DNA of 64,000 bases from Sphagnum compactum (taxonomy: Eukaryota > Bryophyta > Sphagnopsida > Sphagnales). Below the pieces are notes generated by a model. The model had not been told where the DNA came from. It saw nothing but the letters and a program-made list of their open reading frames with translations, and did not search any database. Position numbers and translations under genes: made by a program. The stretch lies in NCBI GenBank assembly GCA_965153455.1, contig OZ234497.1, forward strand, positions 620,001 to 684,000, in the 5' to 3' direction. Numbering within the stretch: position 1 is the stretch's first letter; every line of letters begins with the position of its first letter. Positions 48,046 through 61,238 of this stretch are shown here, in pieces.

Positions 48046-51000
48046 ATGTGTTATTTAGCTTACTCTTTGTTACTGCTTCTATTTTCCTCCTGCAACCATT
48101 GCATCAGTCTGCATTTTATAGCTTTACTTAAGCATCTCTGACAGAACCATACCTCAAAAGCAAAAGCTTTTCAGATGGGTTGATTCCAAAATCACACATG
48201 AAACAAACAAAATGGGTACAGACCCCTGTTGGTCTCTTACATAGGCCTGCACCTGGTAGGTATCAACACTTGGTATCAAGGACTGTACCAAACTGGTATG
48301 GGTGACCTGAGGCAGTATGAGCCTTATTGAGAGAGTCTTGGGCTATGCCTTGCTTCCTTTACCAAGTGAAAATGATGTGAAAACAAATGAATTGATATTG
48401 TGGAAATTAAGTTCCATTCGATTGAAAATATTGAATGACATTATATTACGTGTAACGTGGATTAAATTTTAATTTCATTCAGATTTAGTTGAATCACATT
48501 CAAAATTTTAAATTAAAATTTGGTGGAATTCAAATTGGATTCGGATTGAATTGAGTTTGAAAAGAATGGGATGCAAATTGGTGAAGAAAATATTGAAAAT
48601 CTGTTCCTAACTATGAAAAGACCTATGAAAATACACACCAATTTTTATTTATTTTTCATTTCTCTTTATTTGGGAATCAGATAAACATATTCCAATTTGA
48701 AGCTATCATGCAAAAGGAAGACTTATGGAATCTAAAGTTGCTCTACCTAAACTATAGCTACGAAGAATAATTAGCATTGTAAATATTCTTCAAGTGGGGG
48801 ACGGTTCTGGGAATTTGGGGTCCTGGGCTTGGTCCCACCTCGCAGGGCCTTAGTTCCCCGAACATCCCTACTCTGGGTCCTTACTCCTTACCTCAAATGT
48901 ACCACCTGAAAGTCTCCTTAGGACCCAATACCAGGACCAAGTTGGTATGAAAAGGTTTGAAAGGGACCCAATACCAGGACCAGGTTGGTATGAGTGTTTT
49001 TTTCTTGTGAAATACCCAACCAGGCTGGTTTGTTCAAAAGTTGATGATATCAGATTAGCACTGGTACTGACATTATTATACTCAGCACCAAAGGCCAAAG
49101 ACAAGATGACTTTACAAATAACCCTATTGACACACCTAATCAATCCCTGGTGCTGCATCAAAGGGGCAATCCTGGAGGATCTGAATTGGTCAAGGAAACT
49201 AATCATGAATGCATTGTGCATTACATGCACATCCTCCACATGCAAGGGCAGGACTTGCAGCAGAGTTTTAATTACCTACCGTTCTGTCCTTATTTGTTGT
49301 TGTTGTTGTTGTTGCACCACAATGGATAACACCAGCCAACAACCCTTTTGACCACTTCTTGCAGGTATGATGAAGTAGCCAAATTGGCTTTGTTTGAAGT
49401 TTGTACTACAATATTATTTATTCTCATGGATTTCCTTTTCCAAGTGTCTCTTGAAAGCTCACTTCAAAACACAAATCAATTATCAGGATGGTTTTTTTTT
49501 CTTCCAGTTGTTTTTTTTTGAAGTAGCCCCTTTGGCGAGGATCTCCGAAAATATATAATTGTAAAAATGATGATGACAAGTTTGGATGGATTATATATAT
49601 AGACTTTTTTTTTTTCCAAGATTTCTGCTATTTTTGACAACCTACCTAGTAGTACCTAGGTCAACATCTGAAATATTCTTTACAAAATTCATGCAATAAT
49701 TGTGAACGAAACCTCAATGAAATCATGGGATATGCACATGCCTGAATCCGCTTGTTTCTCTCCTGTTGAAGCTGAAGCTGTAATTTAGCTTTTTAAAAAT
49801 AAAAAATTTAAGTTGCCAAGAGGCGAGCGAAAGTTTGCCACAAAAACAGCACTGATTCTGAAAAAAAGAGAGAGTTTCATCATCTTGTTCATGAGCTTCT
49901 ATCCTCAAAACTAAAAGTATGTTTTGGTCACAAAATTCAACTCCAATTTGACTGGAAGTTATGTCTTCAATTGGCAAAGTTAGGTTTCAATCATGAAAAT
50001 TCAATTCCCAAATTACATCTTCAGTTACAATCTAAATGAGCATTATGCTTTTTGCCTTCACCTCCAGAGCAGGAACTCTTTCTCAGTTGAGTTTGAAAGC
50101 TTGTTTTCTCATGGAAAAGAATGACTTCGGTTCCCCCCACCCCCCAAATCATGCATTTAGGAGGAGAGGAGATGTGAAGTGAATTTGCCATTTGAGCCTG
50201 TTTCTACACCTTAGGGGAGGCTGAAGCTTTAGGTTAACAGAAGAGGCTAATTCTTATCGAGAATTTGTCAACACAATGATAATTTAATACACAAGCCTCC
50301 TCACATTTTTCTCACAAGGTTGTCTTTTTCTTCACTTGCGCAAATCATGCTTTGATGCCGTTTGCTCCCTCAAAAATCTGGGTTGCCTTTTTGGATCACA
50401 CACACACACACACACACATGCATTCTGCATGCATTCTACTATCATGTTTTAAATACTTTTTTAATCTGCCAAGTGTTACTACATGACTAGCATTAGGATA
50501 AGAAAGAAAGAAGAATTGGCAATAAGATTTCTTTGTGTGCTTCCCAAAGAAGTAGAACAAAGCGCACAAGTAATAATGTGTAACAATCCTGTCTGTAAAT
50601 AGCTATTGCACATTGACTCTTAGTTCACTCAAGATAACTAAGAAAACAAATTCAGATCACCAAACCCAACAATCCTCTTGGTCTGCACAAAAATAATCTT
50701 CAGACCTATACACAACCCTAAATTGTTAGTTCGGTCAAGATAATAACTAAGAAAAAGTATTCAGACCACCAAATCTAGCATTTCCATTGGTCATAACATT
50801 TTTTCTACACACCTACACACGAGCCTATTCAATGTCCTTTGTATATTAATACATTGATATTATAACCTTTGTTTGTATACAGACATGGTTAAAAAGAGTT
50901 TTACCAAAGGTCAATAGTAAGGAAGATCGATTTTCAACTAGTGCAATGGATGGGGTGGAGCACTTACAAGAGGAGTGGATCTCCTACAAAACAAGCTTGG

Positions 51001-52610
51001 GAGTAGGGGAGGAGTGGGTCACCTTTCTCTCTTGGGAGTAAGGGGTGAGTGGGTCACCTTTCTCACGTGAAAACCTCCAACTTGCTACCCAAAAATGATG
51101 GATTAGTGGCCAAGTGCACCATATGGAAACGCACCCTAAGCTATCCAAGGCCAATATTGAAAGATATTAGCTCAATTACCAAGAGCTGATGACATACCAA
51201 AATAGGAGATATTTCCATTAGGTGTGGAAGTCAAGAGGTGGCATTTGTTTTTGTTGAGATAATGTGATGAACTTTTTAAAGTGAAGTGGTGAACATTTGA
51301 TTAGGCGCAATGAATTCAATGTGGCAAACAAGTTCAAATGAACAAGGTGCCCAATATGATGAGTGTTTTTGCTCAACATATTTTGAGCATCTTCGATTTT
51401 ATGATCAAATTCTTTAAGCCCTAAACGACAAGTAAGACCAATTTGATCCACTTTTTAGTGTTTCTCTTTGGTTTTTATCTCACGTGTAGCTTCCAAATTG
51501 AACTTCGTTCAATGAAAGACATCTGAGACACAAGTTTAGGACTCATTGCCATGACCCTAAATGAACAAAGGTTTGAATCCAAGGGAGAGTCATTTTTTTT
51601 TATTCATCCTCAGTAGGAATCACCTTCCTCTTATGCGCCAACTTTTCCCGTTGGTCAAGATTGTGTAAAATAGTTTATGAATAATGGATGAACATAGAGT
51701 TAATTGAAAATGTTGAGAAAGTTTGGATACTGGATGAATTCAACAAAGCTAAGAGAGATGGAACCCCAAAAAGTTGTAGCTCGAGAAGTTGATAAAATTA
51801 TTGGACAATGGATGGAATAAAATCTTAAATATTTTTTTAGATTTATGTTTTATTGTAAGGCAATGATAGGTCTTCCTTGGATTCAACTTTCCCAACTAGT
51901 TCCATTTTCATCAATTGTTCAACTTTCCAAACTTCCCATTCTTCCATCATCGAATTCAACTTCTTTCATCATTTTCCAATTTTACTCATTTCTTCCATTT
52001 GTGGAACAAGATGAAGTGAAATTTTTGAATTTTAGCTTTCATCCAAGTGGGATGAGCAATTAATCAGGTAGTGTTTATTAGATGAACAAGAGAGTGTAGC
52101 TAGTGCTTTGTTTTGTAAAATATCATTTTTGTTAAAAATTTTAAAACGTCCACATTTTCATGTTCTTGGTTGGTTTTCTTGGAATTTTTAATGTCCTTAC
52201 AACTTAGCATGTTTCTTCAATTTGAAGCATTATCTTCACCAAGATCCAACTTTATGTTATGTTATTATCTAAACCTTAGTCATGATTTACTTTGTTAAAT
52301 TGGGGTGGGTGTCATATGGATAGAAATGAAAATCTTTTTTTTTCCCCCATGGCATGGTTTTCTATTTCTGAATTTTGTGAACAATGCAACATCTTCAAAA
52401 CTATATTGAAAGGACCAATTTATTCAAAAAAAAAAGCCAAGATTAGAATCTCTCACCTCCAAAAACAAATATTTTGAATATGTTGTGACAAAACACATTA
52501 CCTATTCAAGAGACTTAGGGTTTTGAAGGAATATGATTTCTTGGACCAATGTCTATAATAACTTGGCCTGTATCAAGTGTACAACTTTTACTTGTTCTTT
52601 GAATGCAGTG
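48046..52610. other. Gene-free intergenic DNA with microsatellites
   Basis: Contains a direct duplication GACCCAATACCAGGACCA (near 48923 and 48965, second copy with GGTTGG in place of AGTTGG), a GTT run (49290-49312), a CA run (50397-50418) and paired similar segments near 50620-50800. No gene or complete element supported. Confidence 0.5.
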
Positions 52611-52682
52611 TGACACATGGGTGGTGCAGCACCACCACCACCACCAGGACATGTAGGTCTTGTTGGCTTTGCTTGCTTCTTT

Positions 52683-52990
52683 GGCCTTGCCTACCAAGGC
52701 AAGGATATTGTGTTTAGATTCATTATAGAGTATAGTAGCTTGATGGCTTTTGGCCCCTGGGTAGTAAATAATAGGTCTATTTTTATATGAGGATTTTTGA
52801 AATATGATATTTTGGCTTGTGTTGAAACTTGAGATTAGTTATAATAGAGTTATAATAATATCTTGAAGGATTTGGGTTTCTTTATTTAGAGGATATGTTT
52901 TTGAAGATTATATTTTTGCATGGTGAAGTATTTGAGTTTCCATAATTCTTCTTTTGCCTTAAGATCCTTTATAATGTAAATGGCAAGGCC
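52683..52990 (+). mobile_element. GGCCTTGCC element, copy 3 (308 bp)
   Basis: The same length between the inverted 9-mers as copy 2, with GGCCTTGCC at 52683 and GGCAAGGCC at 52982-52990, followed by ACAGTGTGACACACCCC. Identity to copy 2 is high by eye, with scattered substitutions and small indels. Confidence 0.9.
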
Positions 52991-53009
52991 ACAGTGTGAC
53001 ACACCCCTT

Positions 53010-53715
53010 TGTTTAAGGAAGGCTGAAGTCATAGGCTTTCATAAAACTTATCCTTTCATGAGCTCTTCTTTTACATTAGAATAAAACAATCCCTTTTCTA
53101 CTATGATGATATGATGAGTTTTTCTTCAGTCTCTTTGATGGCAGTGTACTACTATGAATGATGGCATTTGTCATGGGTTCTCTGACTCTTCTGGTACCAT
53201 GGTAAGGTAATCCAGTAATCAGAGATTCAGAGTGCCAATATATAACCATGCCAAGTTGTAAGTAAGGTCAGCTCACTTTGAGCCCAGTGTACCATAGAAG
53301 TGCAGAGTTAAGTGTTCAATAAGTAATTCATTCTGAAGACTCCATGTGGAGAATGGAATATTCCAAAAAAGATTCTCTTTTTTCCCTTCACAAAATGTTG
53401 TTCTTGTGGGGGAAAAATAAATAAAAATTTAAAAAAAAATCTTCTTTTTTGAGAATATCAACATTTTCACAAATAATATAATTAGTGTCAAAGCTGCCAG
53501 CATATGGGTGTATTATAGAAATCATAGTCTGTGTGCACATGGTGGACAATATCCGGAAAGCAGTTGTGCAAAGTTCTGAATTGCACCATGGTGCTATCAG
53601 ATCAGTATTACATACTATGGAATGGTCATGTATATGGAATGGTCATGCATCTGGCCATTATGTTGGGTACAATGCCAAGTGAGTGTGCTAATAACGGGCA
53701 AGGGCAAAGACCATT
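53010..53715. other. Intergenic DNA, no gene seen
   Basis: A short duplicated TGGAATGGTCATG (53619 and 53636) is the only structure noticed. Confidence 0.45.
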
Positions 53716-53720
53716 CCATG

Positions 53721-53891
53721 ACATTAAGGTCTGGGTTGGCCAACTCAACAATTTTTTTATTAAAGAAAATCATGTTCAACAAACACATTTTGGTCACTAT
53801 TATTATGAGTGAATGATGAGCACTAGCGGTAGGTTATGTCATATAATGTGGTCAAGAACATGCAATAATCTGCCAACCCAGACCTTAATGT
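53721..53891. repeat. Perfect 20-bp inverted repeat with 131-bp spacer
   Basis: ACATTAAGGTCTGGGTTGGC at 53721-53740 is the exact reverse complement of 53872-53891. The spacer is AT-rich and non-coding. A decayed MITE or foldback fragment is possible. Confidence 0.85.
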
Positions 53892-53899
53892 GAGCCAAC

Positions 53900-54483
53900 A
53901 CCCAACATTTGGTTATTGATCGCTAACCTGTTACATGAGCAGGGCTTTTTTTTTCCCCCAATTTTATGGTGTATCAACAATTGACAAGTAGCTCAAGCAA
54001 GATTTCACATTAATTGATGACAATCTTTTTTAAAAAATTCCAAACAATAGGAAAATGATTAAAACCTAGCTCAAAAATAAAAACATAGCCAAAAGAAAAC
54101 TCTGGTTCAAACTGAGTTGTGGATGGCATTTTCTTAATGAGTTGAGCACTTGGTCACATGTGTCCATCCATAGTTTTGGAACATGGATGAAGTAGGATGA
54201 TAGTTTTGGAACCCACATTTAATTGCCATGGTGAGAGTCACTATCCTGACCACTATGCATGAGTGGGATGAAAAATCCTTCCACACCCTTAATAAATCCC
54301 AACCCTTGTAAACCCTAAAACAATGAGCCACACATCCACACCTCCATGTAGCCTTCTAATGTTTCAAAACGATTTCCATGACCCCCATGCCCATGGATCA
54401 TGCATTGTTGCCCATTCCAATAAACCATGCAACTAACCCATGTTCACCATTTTCTTAATTATTTCAAGTTTTAAGGTTTTTGT
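53900..54483. other. Intergenic DNA, no gene seen
   Basis: Nothing recognised. Confidence 0.45.
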
Positions 54484-54690
54484 GTAGGGTTAAGGTCTAG
54501 GGTGGGGGCCTTCCCCAAATAAGGGGCCTAGGATATGACAGTAGCTGGGTCTGGCCTCACATGGCACTTGCCTTATTGGGCTTGTCACATTCCAAGGTAG
54601 AATGAGCCCATTCCATAGTATGGAAAGGAGGAGGCAAACATTATCATGAACCATAACATATGTAGATCATGGGGGTTTAGGGTTTAAGCA
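54484..54690 (+). repeat. Dispersed repeat, copy related to 13128-13300
   Basis: TGTGTAGGGTTAAGG, CTAGGGTGGGGGC and AATAAGGGGCCTAGGA lie in the same order as the earlier copy. This copy lacks the hairpin and TATA motif that follow the other one, and has a short inverted pair ATTCCA/TGGAAA region instead. Confidence 0.6.
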
Positions 54691-54699
54691 GGGGAGTGT

Positions 54700-57600
54700 T
54701 GTGACTTGTTAAAGCCACCTACATAGTATCAAGTATGTTTCCATTCAGTAAATTTTTAAGTTCATAGGCCTAATGTATTCATGTTTTGATGTGATTTTAT
54801 TCATTTTTAATAATTGGTTTTATTCATCCAAAGTTGTTTTAATTCTTATTTTGAGGTTTTTTTGAATTGGACACTCATTTGTTTTCATGTTCTTTTTATC
54901 TTGATTTCTTATGGTTTTGCTCATGTGCCACATTCATTGGAAATAATTACAAAAGTTTTAAAGAAATGTCTATTGATGCACCTTGTTTGTTTGTTTAATA
55001 ATGTGTTGCCATATTGATGTGGGTGATGTTTTTGTAGAGCCACAAATGATTTACATTAATATTAATCCTCTTACTTTCAACGTGTTTTCAGAATTTTTTT
55101 GATCTTCAATTGTTTAAATTTCAAGAATAACTAATCTCAAAAATACAACATGATTCACAATGACATAATTTTCCCCCAATATATAGACATGTCACAATGT
55201 ATTCCAAGGCTACTCTCCTTGCAATTTAGTGTAATTTTGAAAGAACAAGTATGATTTCAATATGCCATCCACACGTTGAGACTACTTGTCTTTTGATGTT
55301 CATTAGACATTGAATAATTGTATATTTCCTAGTTTGTGGATGTCTTCAAAAGTGAGTTCAATTAGTTCAACTTCAAGCCCAAACTCTATTCATAGAGAGT
55401 AAAATAGGACCAATGTTTTCGAATGTAACATAGACCATGAAGTTGCAAGATTGTGACTTTGAGAAAAAAATTAGTATATTAAGCAAAACTTGGCAATCAC
55501 ATAAAATTAATGAATAACACGTTTTTTTCTACATCAAAAAAGGAAAAAAAATCTTTAGGATAACATTCAATTGTATGTGGTCAAAAATGGTTGTATCTTT
55601 TTTCCTTTCAAGGCCGAAGTTCATGTATAGCAATCCTTACCCCCTAAGTTCATGCTTTCAATTTTTGCCAAACATATATTGGACCTAAAATGTCAATGTT
55701 TTTATTTTGGAAATCGTTCAAATCCACTACCGTATCATCTTAATTGCAACAACTAAACTAGCTTGAATAAGAGGTTTAGAATTGGTTAAATTAACTTTCA
55801 CCAAAGTTTGTTCCACCCTTGTTTGGGGGTTATGGGCAACAGGTGGGATCCAATTGTTAGATAAATATGAGACATCAACAAGCATGATAAAAGGCTATAA
55901 AAACTGAAACATAGTTTCAAACATGGGTTTTTTGAATCAAAAAAACTTTTTCATTTTTGTGACATAAAACATTTTGCAGAAATTCCCCCAAATAGAAAAA
56001 TTAGTTGAATGTTTTCTAAAAAATCAAATAAAAATTCAGACATTTCCCAAATTTTTGGTTGCAAAGGAAACATTTAAAAAAAAAAATTGAATCATTGGTT
56101 TCAACAAGTAACACCATGCACTCATACATAGGTCTTTTAGCATATTCATCTTGAATTTTCTATGCTTTTGAAGTATTGGAATCAATGCAAATGGGAGTGT
56201 AACAAGCTTTATGACCATGTGAAATTTGGCTAAATGGAAATGGAAACAAGTACCATATAAACCAATCCCCATGTTCCAACATAAGTTTATTTGATGGACA
56301 TACATCACATGACATAACACCTTAGACTTTAATTATGATCCCACATTATGATCATCGGTCACAATTATGACTAAATTATGCAAATCCAAGTTTGTGAAAA
56401 TATATTAATCAACAAAAGTTGCCAATATATACACAAAAATTTGATTATAATTTACGAAAATGAAGGATTCAATTTGTCATCAACCAATAATATGGTAGCC
56501 ATCAACATGGGACATCTAAGGCATAATGTCTGGAATCAGCCCACATGATAAAAATTAAAACATTTTTTTTGGGGAAAAAAATCAAAATCCATGAAAAATT
56601 TTATTGGACTTTTTTGAAATTTTGTACACATGTATAATTATCATTCTTGGCATGTAAGTTGATGCTCATAGAACATGTCAAGATCAATTTGTTGGGATTT
56701 CCAACTCCAAGTTCATGTTAAAAAAAACATGGTGAGGTAGTAGTGTTAGGATTTCAGGCTTGTAAATTGATTTATTTTGTGATAGGACTCTTGACAAACC
56801 CTAACACCCCATGGGTGTACTCAGACATATGTTGGGAATACAAGGGCTGCTAGCAATTATTTTTCCAAAAAAGAAATGAATGTTGATGTTCCATGTAAGT
56901 AGAATTTGCATACCCATCAAGCCAATGGATTTCCTTGCATTTTTTGGAATCCATACAAGAATGTGTAGTATGGACAAATAACAATTTGCATATGTAAAAT
57001 TTGGATACCCTTATAATGTGTATTTTATTTATAGAAATTGCACATGAATATACATGAATATAGAATGTGTATACTTTCATACTTTGGCCAAAGCTTGAAT
57101 CTTTATAACATCTTATAACTATACAAACACAAATCAAGCTTACATGGGTCACATCGCATATTGCATATGAAATTTGTAATAAATGAAACAAGCATTTGAG
57201 ACTAAGTTGCATTTTTTCTCAAAACATGGATTGTGCATCTCATTCTAGGATAAACAAGTTGCAATCACACACATCATGTATATGTTCACCTACCATCATC
57301 ACAATTGAAGCTTCCATGGATCATGACAACACTGGTTTTCTTGAAAAATAACAAGTACTTAGCCATTATTTAAATGTGTACAACTAGTGAAATATAGTAG
57401 GAGCCTTTTCATTGATTTTTCAAAATTTTAAAAATTGCAATTGTTTAAGTCGTTGTGCATTTTTTGTGTGCTAATAAATGCAAGGTTAAATATTGGTTAA
57501 CATGCAAGGGACACAAAACTTTTATCCTATTTTTGGAATAATTAATTCAAAATTTTAAAAAATTCAACAACACAAGTATTCATATAATACTTTGATTTCA

Positions 57601-57970
57601 AAGTTTATATTGAAAATTAAATAAAATATTGGAAATTTCATTTGTTACTATTGCAACATGCATTGCAATAAGTTTTGAATCAAGCTTATTATTATTTGCA
57701 CTTGGATTCTTCATTGGCCTTTTGGGGAACAACCATCTAGTTAAACAACATGCATTTTGATGTTTCAACAAATTTCATAATAAAAAAATATAGGTGCATG
57801 TAAGAAAAGACTTCTAAAGGAATGGAGGATCATGAAGTCTTTTTGTCCAAGTTGTCCAACTAAGAACAAGTAGCCTAAAGTGCAACATGTTATGATACAC
57901 TTCTTCAAAGAAATCAAAACATCATATACTGAAAACTCACAAAATTATGTGTACTAACATCCATCATGAA
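54700..57970. other. Long AT-rich gene-free stretch
   Basis: About 3.3 kb downstream of the LOR gene (its 3' side). Short frames only; no coding exon, RNA gene or element recognised. Confidence 0.5.
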
Positions 57971-57972
57971 GC

Positions 57973-60032
57973 TTATCGTGAATAGCTAAATCCAGGGGCA
58001 CGTTCATGCTTACAATCCATCATTAGAACAAGGAGTGCAACAAAGATCACATCTACACCTTCATTGATTGCCATTATGTACTCGTTGAGGCGGAACCAAC
58101 TTTCCTCCGTCAATATCTATCAAACATCAACCCACACAACCAAACACCCATTATCCATTGTATTATCTAAATTGCATACTTCTATTGAACATTTATGCAT
58201 TTTGTTGATATTACCGACAACTAATAACTTTTTAAAATATGTGGAGTTTTGATTATATATATATATATATTCAAATTAATTTTAATTAATTTTTTTGTTC
58301 ATGGGGGGTCTAGTTTTCACTAGGAAAGGTGCCTTTTAAAAAGACATTTAAAAAGAGAATTGTGGAACTTATAATCATTCATGGATATGGATGGTAATAT
58401 TTCAACGTCTTGGTGCCTTGAAGAGCGTCTTTTCAACAACTTGTTTCATATTTTAACATTGCTATAGCTTGTCATTTGTAACAATAGTTCTTTGAATGCA
58501 CTTGAGCAACAAGGTCAAGGTTTGTGCATGTACCTCTGCCAAAGGTTTTGTCCCGTGAAGAATGACAAGATCTCGAGGCAATGTCAAGTGATGGGGTTGG
58601 TGAGTGATGTAATCTGGATTTGTTTCGTCCAAGTTTGAAGTACGAAATACTTTTAACACGTCCTTATCTTCCTTCACAACGCAAATGATCTCTTCACTCT
58701 CTCCCACAAGTACATCCCATTGATTCTCCTATCACCAATAGAGCATAGTTTTCAATTTTGAAAGAAAATTTGTGAAAATGACAAAACAAAAGAGAAAGCT
58801 CAAAGCTTATCCAAGGTCAATAATTAAAACTCTTTCCTCAATGTGATAGTTATAAATGTCTTTTTTTCTTTCTAGAGGTGGTTTAGTAGGTTTTCACTCT
58901 ATGTTAATCACGTCCCAAAACTTGTCTTTAAATAATTAGAGGTGACATATCCAATGTGTTTTACAAACCTTATACACTTGGCCATAATTCCATCCAATGA
59001 ACTAATAACATCTCAAGGTTTTAAATCTTCTTTTACATTCCTTTTTAAAAGAAATTATTTGGTTTAACAAAGAAATTGGATATAATCCATGTCTAATATC
59101 ATCATCAAAGACTGCATTACTTATAATTATTAAACGTCCATCTCCATATACTTTATAATCTATTGGGCTTCATGGGTGGTCATCCATTCCACTAATATTA
59201 TAGCCAAGGTGATTTGTTGAACATGTTTTCAATGAACCATTTGCTTTAATTGTTACAAATATAATCAAGTCATTGCCATGTGTATTGTAGTTTGACAATA
59301 ATGATCAACAATATGAATATTATTAAACAATTTTGCAATTTCCACCAATTATGAATATCTTCCATTGAGACATTTTCACCAAACCAACAAATACAATACG
59401 ATTTCATGTCTACTAATTGTTTAACCAAGTCCTATATATATATATATATATGGTCCCCATTTTATTATTTTTGTTAATATTAACATGTAATTTTCGAAGA
59501 AAATTTAAATGCATGAATATGTATCAATCCCATTTCTATAAATTCATAGATTGTGCATCATTTTTAGGTGGAAGTGTCATCACAAAAGTTCAAATTACAT
59601 TCGACACCAAGCAATAGCTTTTTTTCTTTTAAATCATCAAATTCCTTGTGCTCTATTTCACCTATTCTACATGACATAATTAAGTATATGTGGCTTAACC
59701 CAACACTCCAAATTTTGATAAAAGAAATACAAGATGTAAACTTCATGAAACTTTTATGATATATGATATACCTTGAACTTGAAACGAGCTACAAGTATCC
59801 CATGAACATCTTGCACTTGAGTTTCATATTTGTAAGACTCCGATGAATTTGAATGGAATTTGCCACTTTCTCGAATTGCTCCAAAAACCACAACCCCATT
59901 CTCATCACATATGTCCCACTTATTGGTGAATGTAGGGTCTTTTCCAGAATGCTTAAGCTTATATCGAGCTGCATGTGATAGGCAATATTCCTTACCTATC
60001 ATGGGTCCACCCATCATTGGTAAACTACCCAT
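57973..60032 (-). CDS. LOR-like: LURP-one-related (LOR/Tubby-C-like) protein, three exons, about 204 aa
   Basis: LOR proteins have a Tubby-like beta-barrel; Arabidopsis LURP1 is needed for basal oomycete defence, and most members lack a known activity. Exon 1 is 60032-59772 (87 codons, donor GTATAT) with WDICDENGVVVF and DVHGILVARFKFK. Exon 2 starts at 58728 after a GATAG acceptor: ENQWDVLVGES, matching the family's W-x-V-Y-x-G-D step, then LVILHGTKPLAEVH. Exon 3 ends at the TAA at 57973 and reads NEYIMAINEGVDVIFVALLVLMMD, the family's closing hydrophobic helix (VDYAFIVALIVILD type). The best in-phase joint is donor GTGCAT after 58502 with acceptor AG before 58099, giving 204 residues, the normal family length. 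If exon 2 were read through instead, it would stop at 58462 and lack the helix. Exons 1-2 are firm; the exon 3 acceptor is less certain. Confidence 0.85.
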
Positions 60033-60167
60033 ATTCTTTAACCAAGGCTAGTTTATACTCACTACCTCGCTCGGAACTACACAACAACAATTCTTCAATC
60101 TAAGAAGAAGATGAATTAAAAATATGCCAAACCACACTCACTTTTTGTTAAGGTTTTGTCAACCTAT

Positions 60168-60180
60168 GTGTATAAATAAG
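60168..60180 (-). promoter_or_regulatory. Candidate TATA box of the LOR gene
   Basis: CTTATTTATA on the minus strand lies about 140 bases before the ATG, a plausible distance for a TATA box plus a short leader. Single-motif evidence. Confidence 0.35.
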
Positions 60181-60189
60181 TGATAGAGA

Positions 60190-61235
60190 AGGTACCAACT
60201 AAGGTCGGACAATGTGCAACAAAAAAAAAAAAAAAACTTTACAAGGCATGAAGTAAAGGTATGTCACCACATGCCAAGGAAAGTCAAGTGAAATTGATAG
60301 TGCAACTCTACTAGATGAAGAGAACAAGAAGTTCCGAGGTGAAAAAGAACTTGAACTTTGCTTTTATGGTGAAGGAAAAGCTCAATGAATTTAAAGAAGG
60401 TTGAAACTTGAAAGTTGAAAGCACTATCACAAAGGAAGGAAGGAAGGAAGGAGTGAAAATGGAGAAACAAAAAAAATAAAAAAATCGTATTTGTTTAATC
60501 GCAAATCTGAGCTACCAAAGGCCAATAACAAAACTCATCATTCAATGACCATGAGTAATAGATCTCAATACTTGAATTGAAGTGGTGTCCAAATGAAGTA
60601 TGGTATGGGTGTGGTTCTAGCAAAAACATCATGCAATCCATAATAAGGAGACAAAAGAAAAAGGGTTTTTGAAATGAACTAGCAAGGTGTTTTTGTTGAG
60701 CTTTTCTTTATGCCATCACACTTATCATCACCACAACGATAGAAAATGCCATAATTCACTCATACCATTTGGTGGGTGGCAAGTGTTCTTTTTCTTTTCT
60801 CTCCATCGTACATGGCACCTTTTGTTATTGAGAATAATAATAATAATAATAATAAAATTCATTAATATTAATATCTATCTAATTAAGAATGCTATGTGAG
60901 ATTGAAAAAAGAATCTCTAATATAAATTGTTGGCAAGGCCAACAAGTGCCCAACCTTTAACGAAAACAATTATAAAAGACCTACCTAGTGTATTTTGCAA
61001 ACTTTCCCACCATACTATCTTTAATTTCCTTGCCAATTTGGTTATGGAAATTGGGACAGGTGAAGAAATCATTCTCCATATCTTTGTGATAGATGGGTTG
61101 AATTTTGGATATTTAAAATTGGTATTTGAAATATTTAGTTCATTCTTTAAATTGGGATAATTGAGGCATATAGTTGATTATTTAAAATGGAATATTTGAG
61201 GTATATTAGTTGGTTCTCTATTTTTTTCTTTTTAA
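60190..61235. other. LOR upstream DNA with microsatellites
   Basis: Poly-A near 60221-60236, a GGAA run at 60435-60452 and an AAT run at 60834-60856. No gene seen. Confidence 0.5.
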
Positions 61236-61238
61236 GAA

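Noticed and set aside
1940-60032. A defence gene cluster of CBP60, dirigent and LOR genes
   Set aside because: Genes are 12-40 kb apart with repeats between them and no sign of shared regulation; family-level links to defence are too broad.
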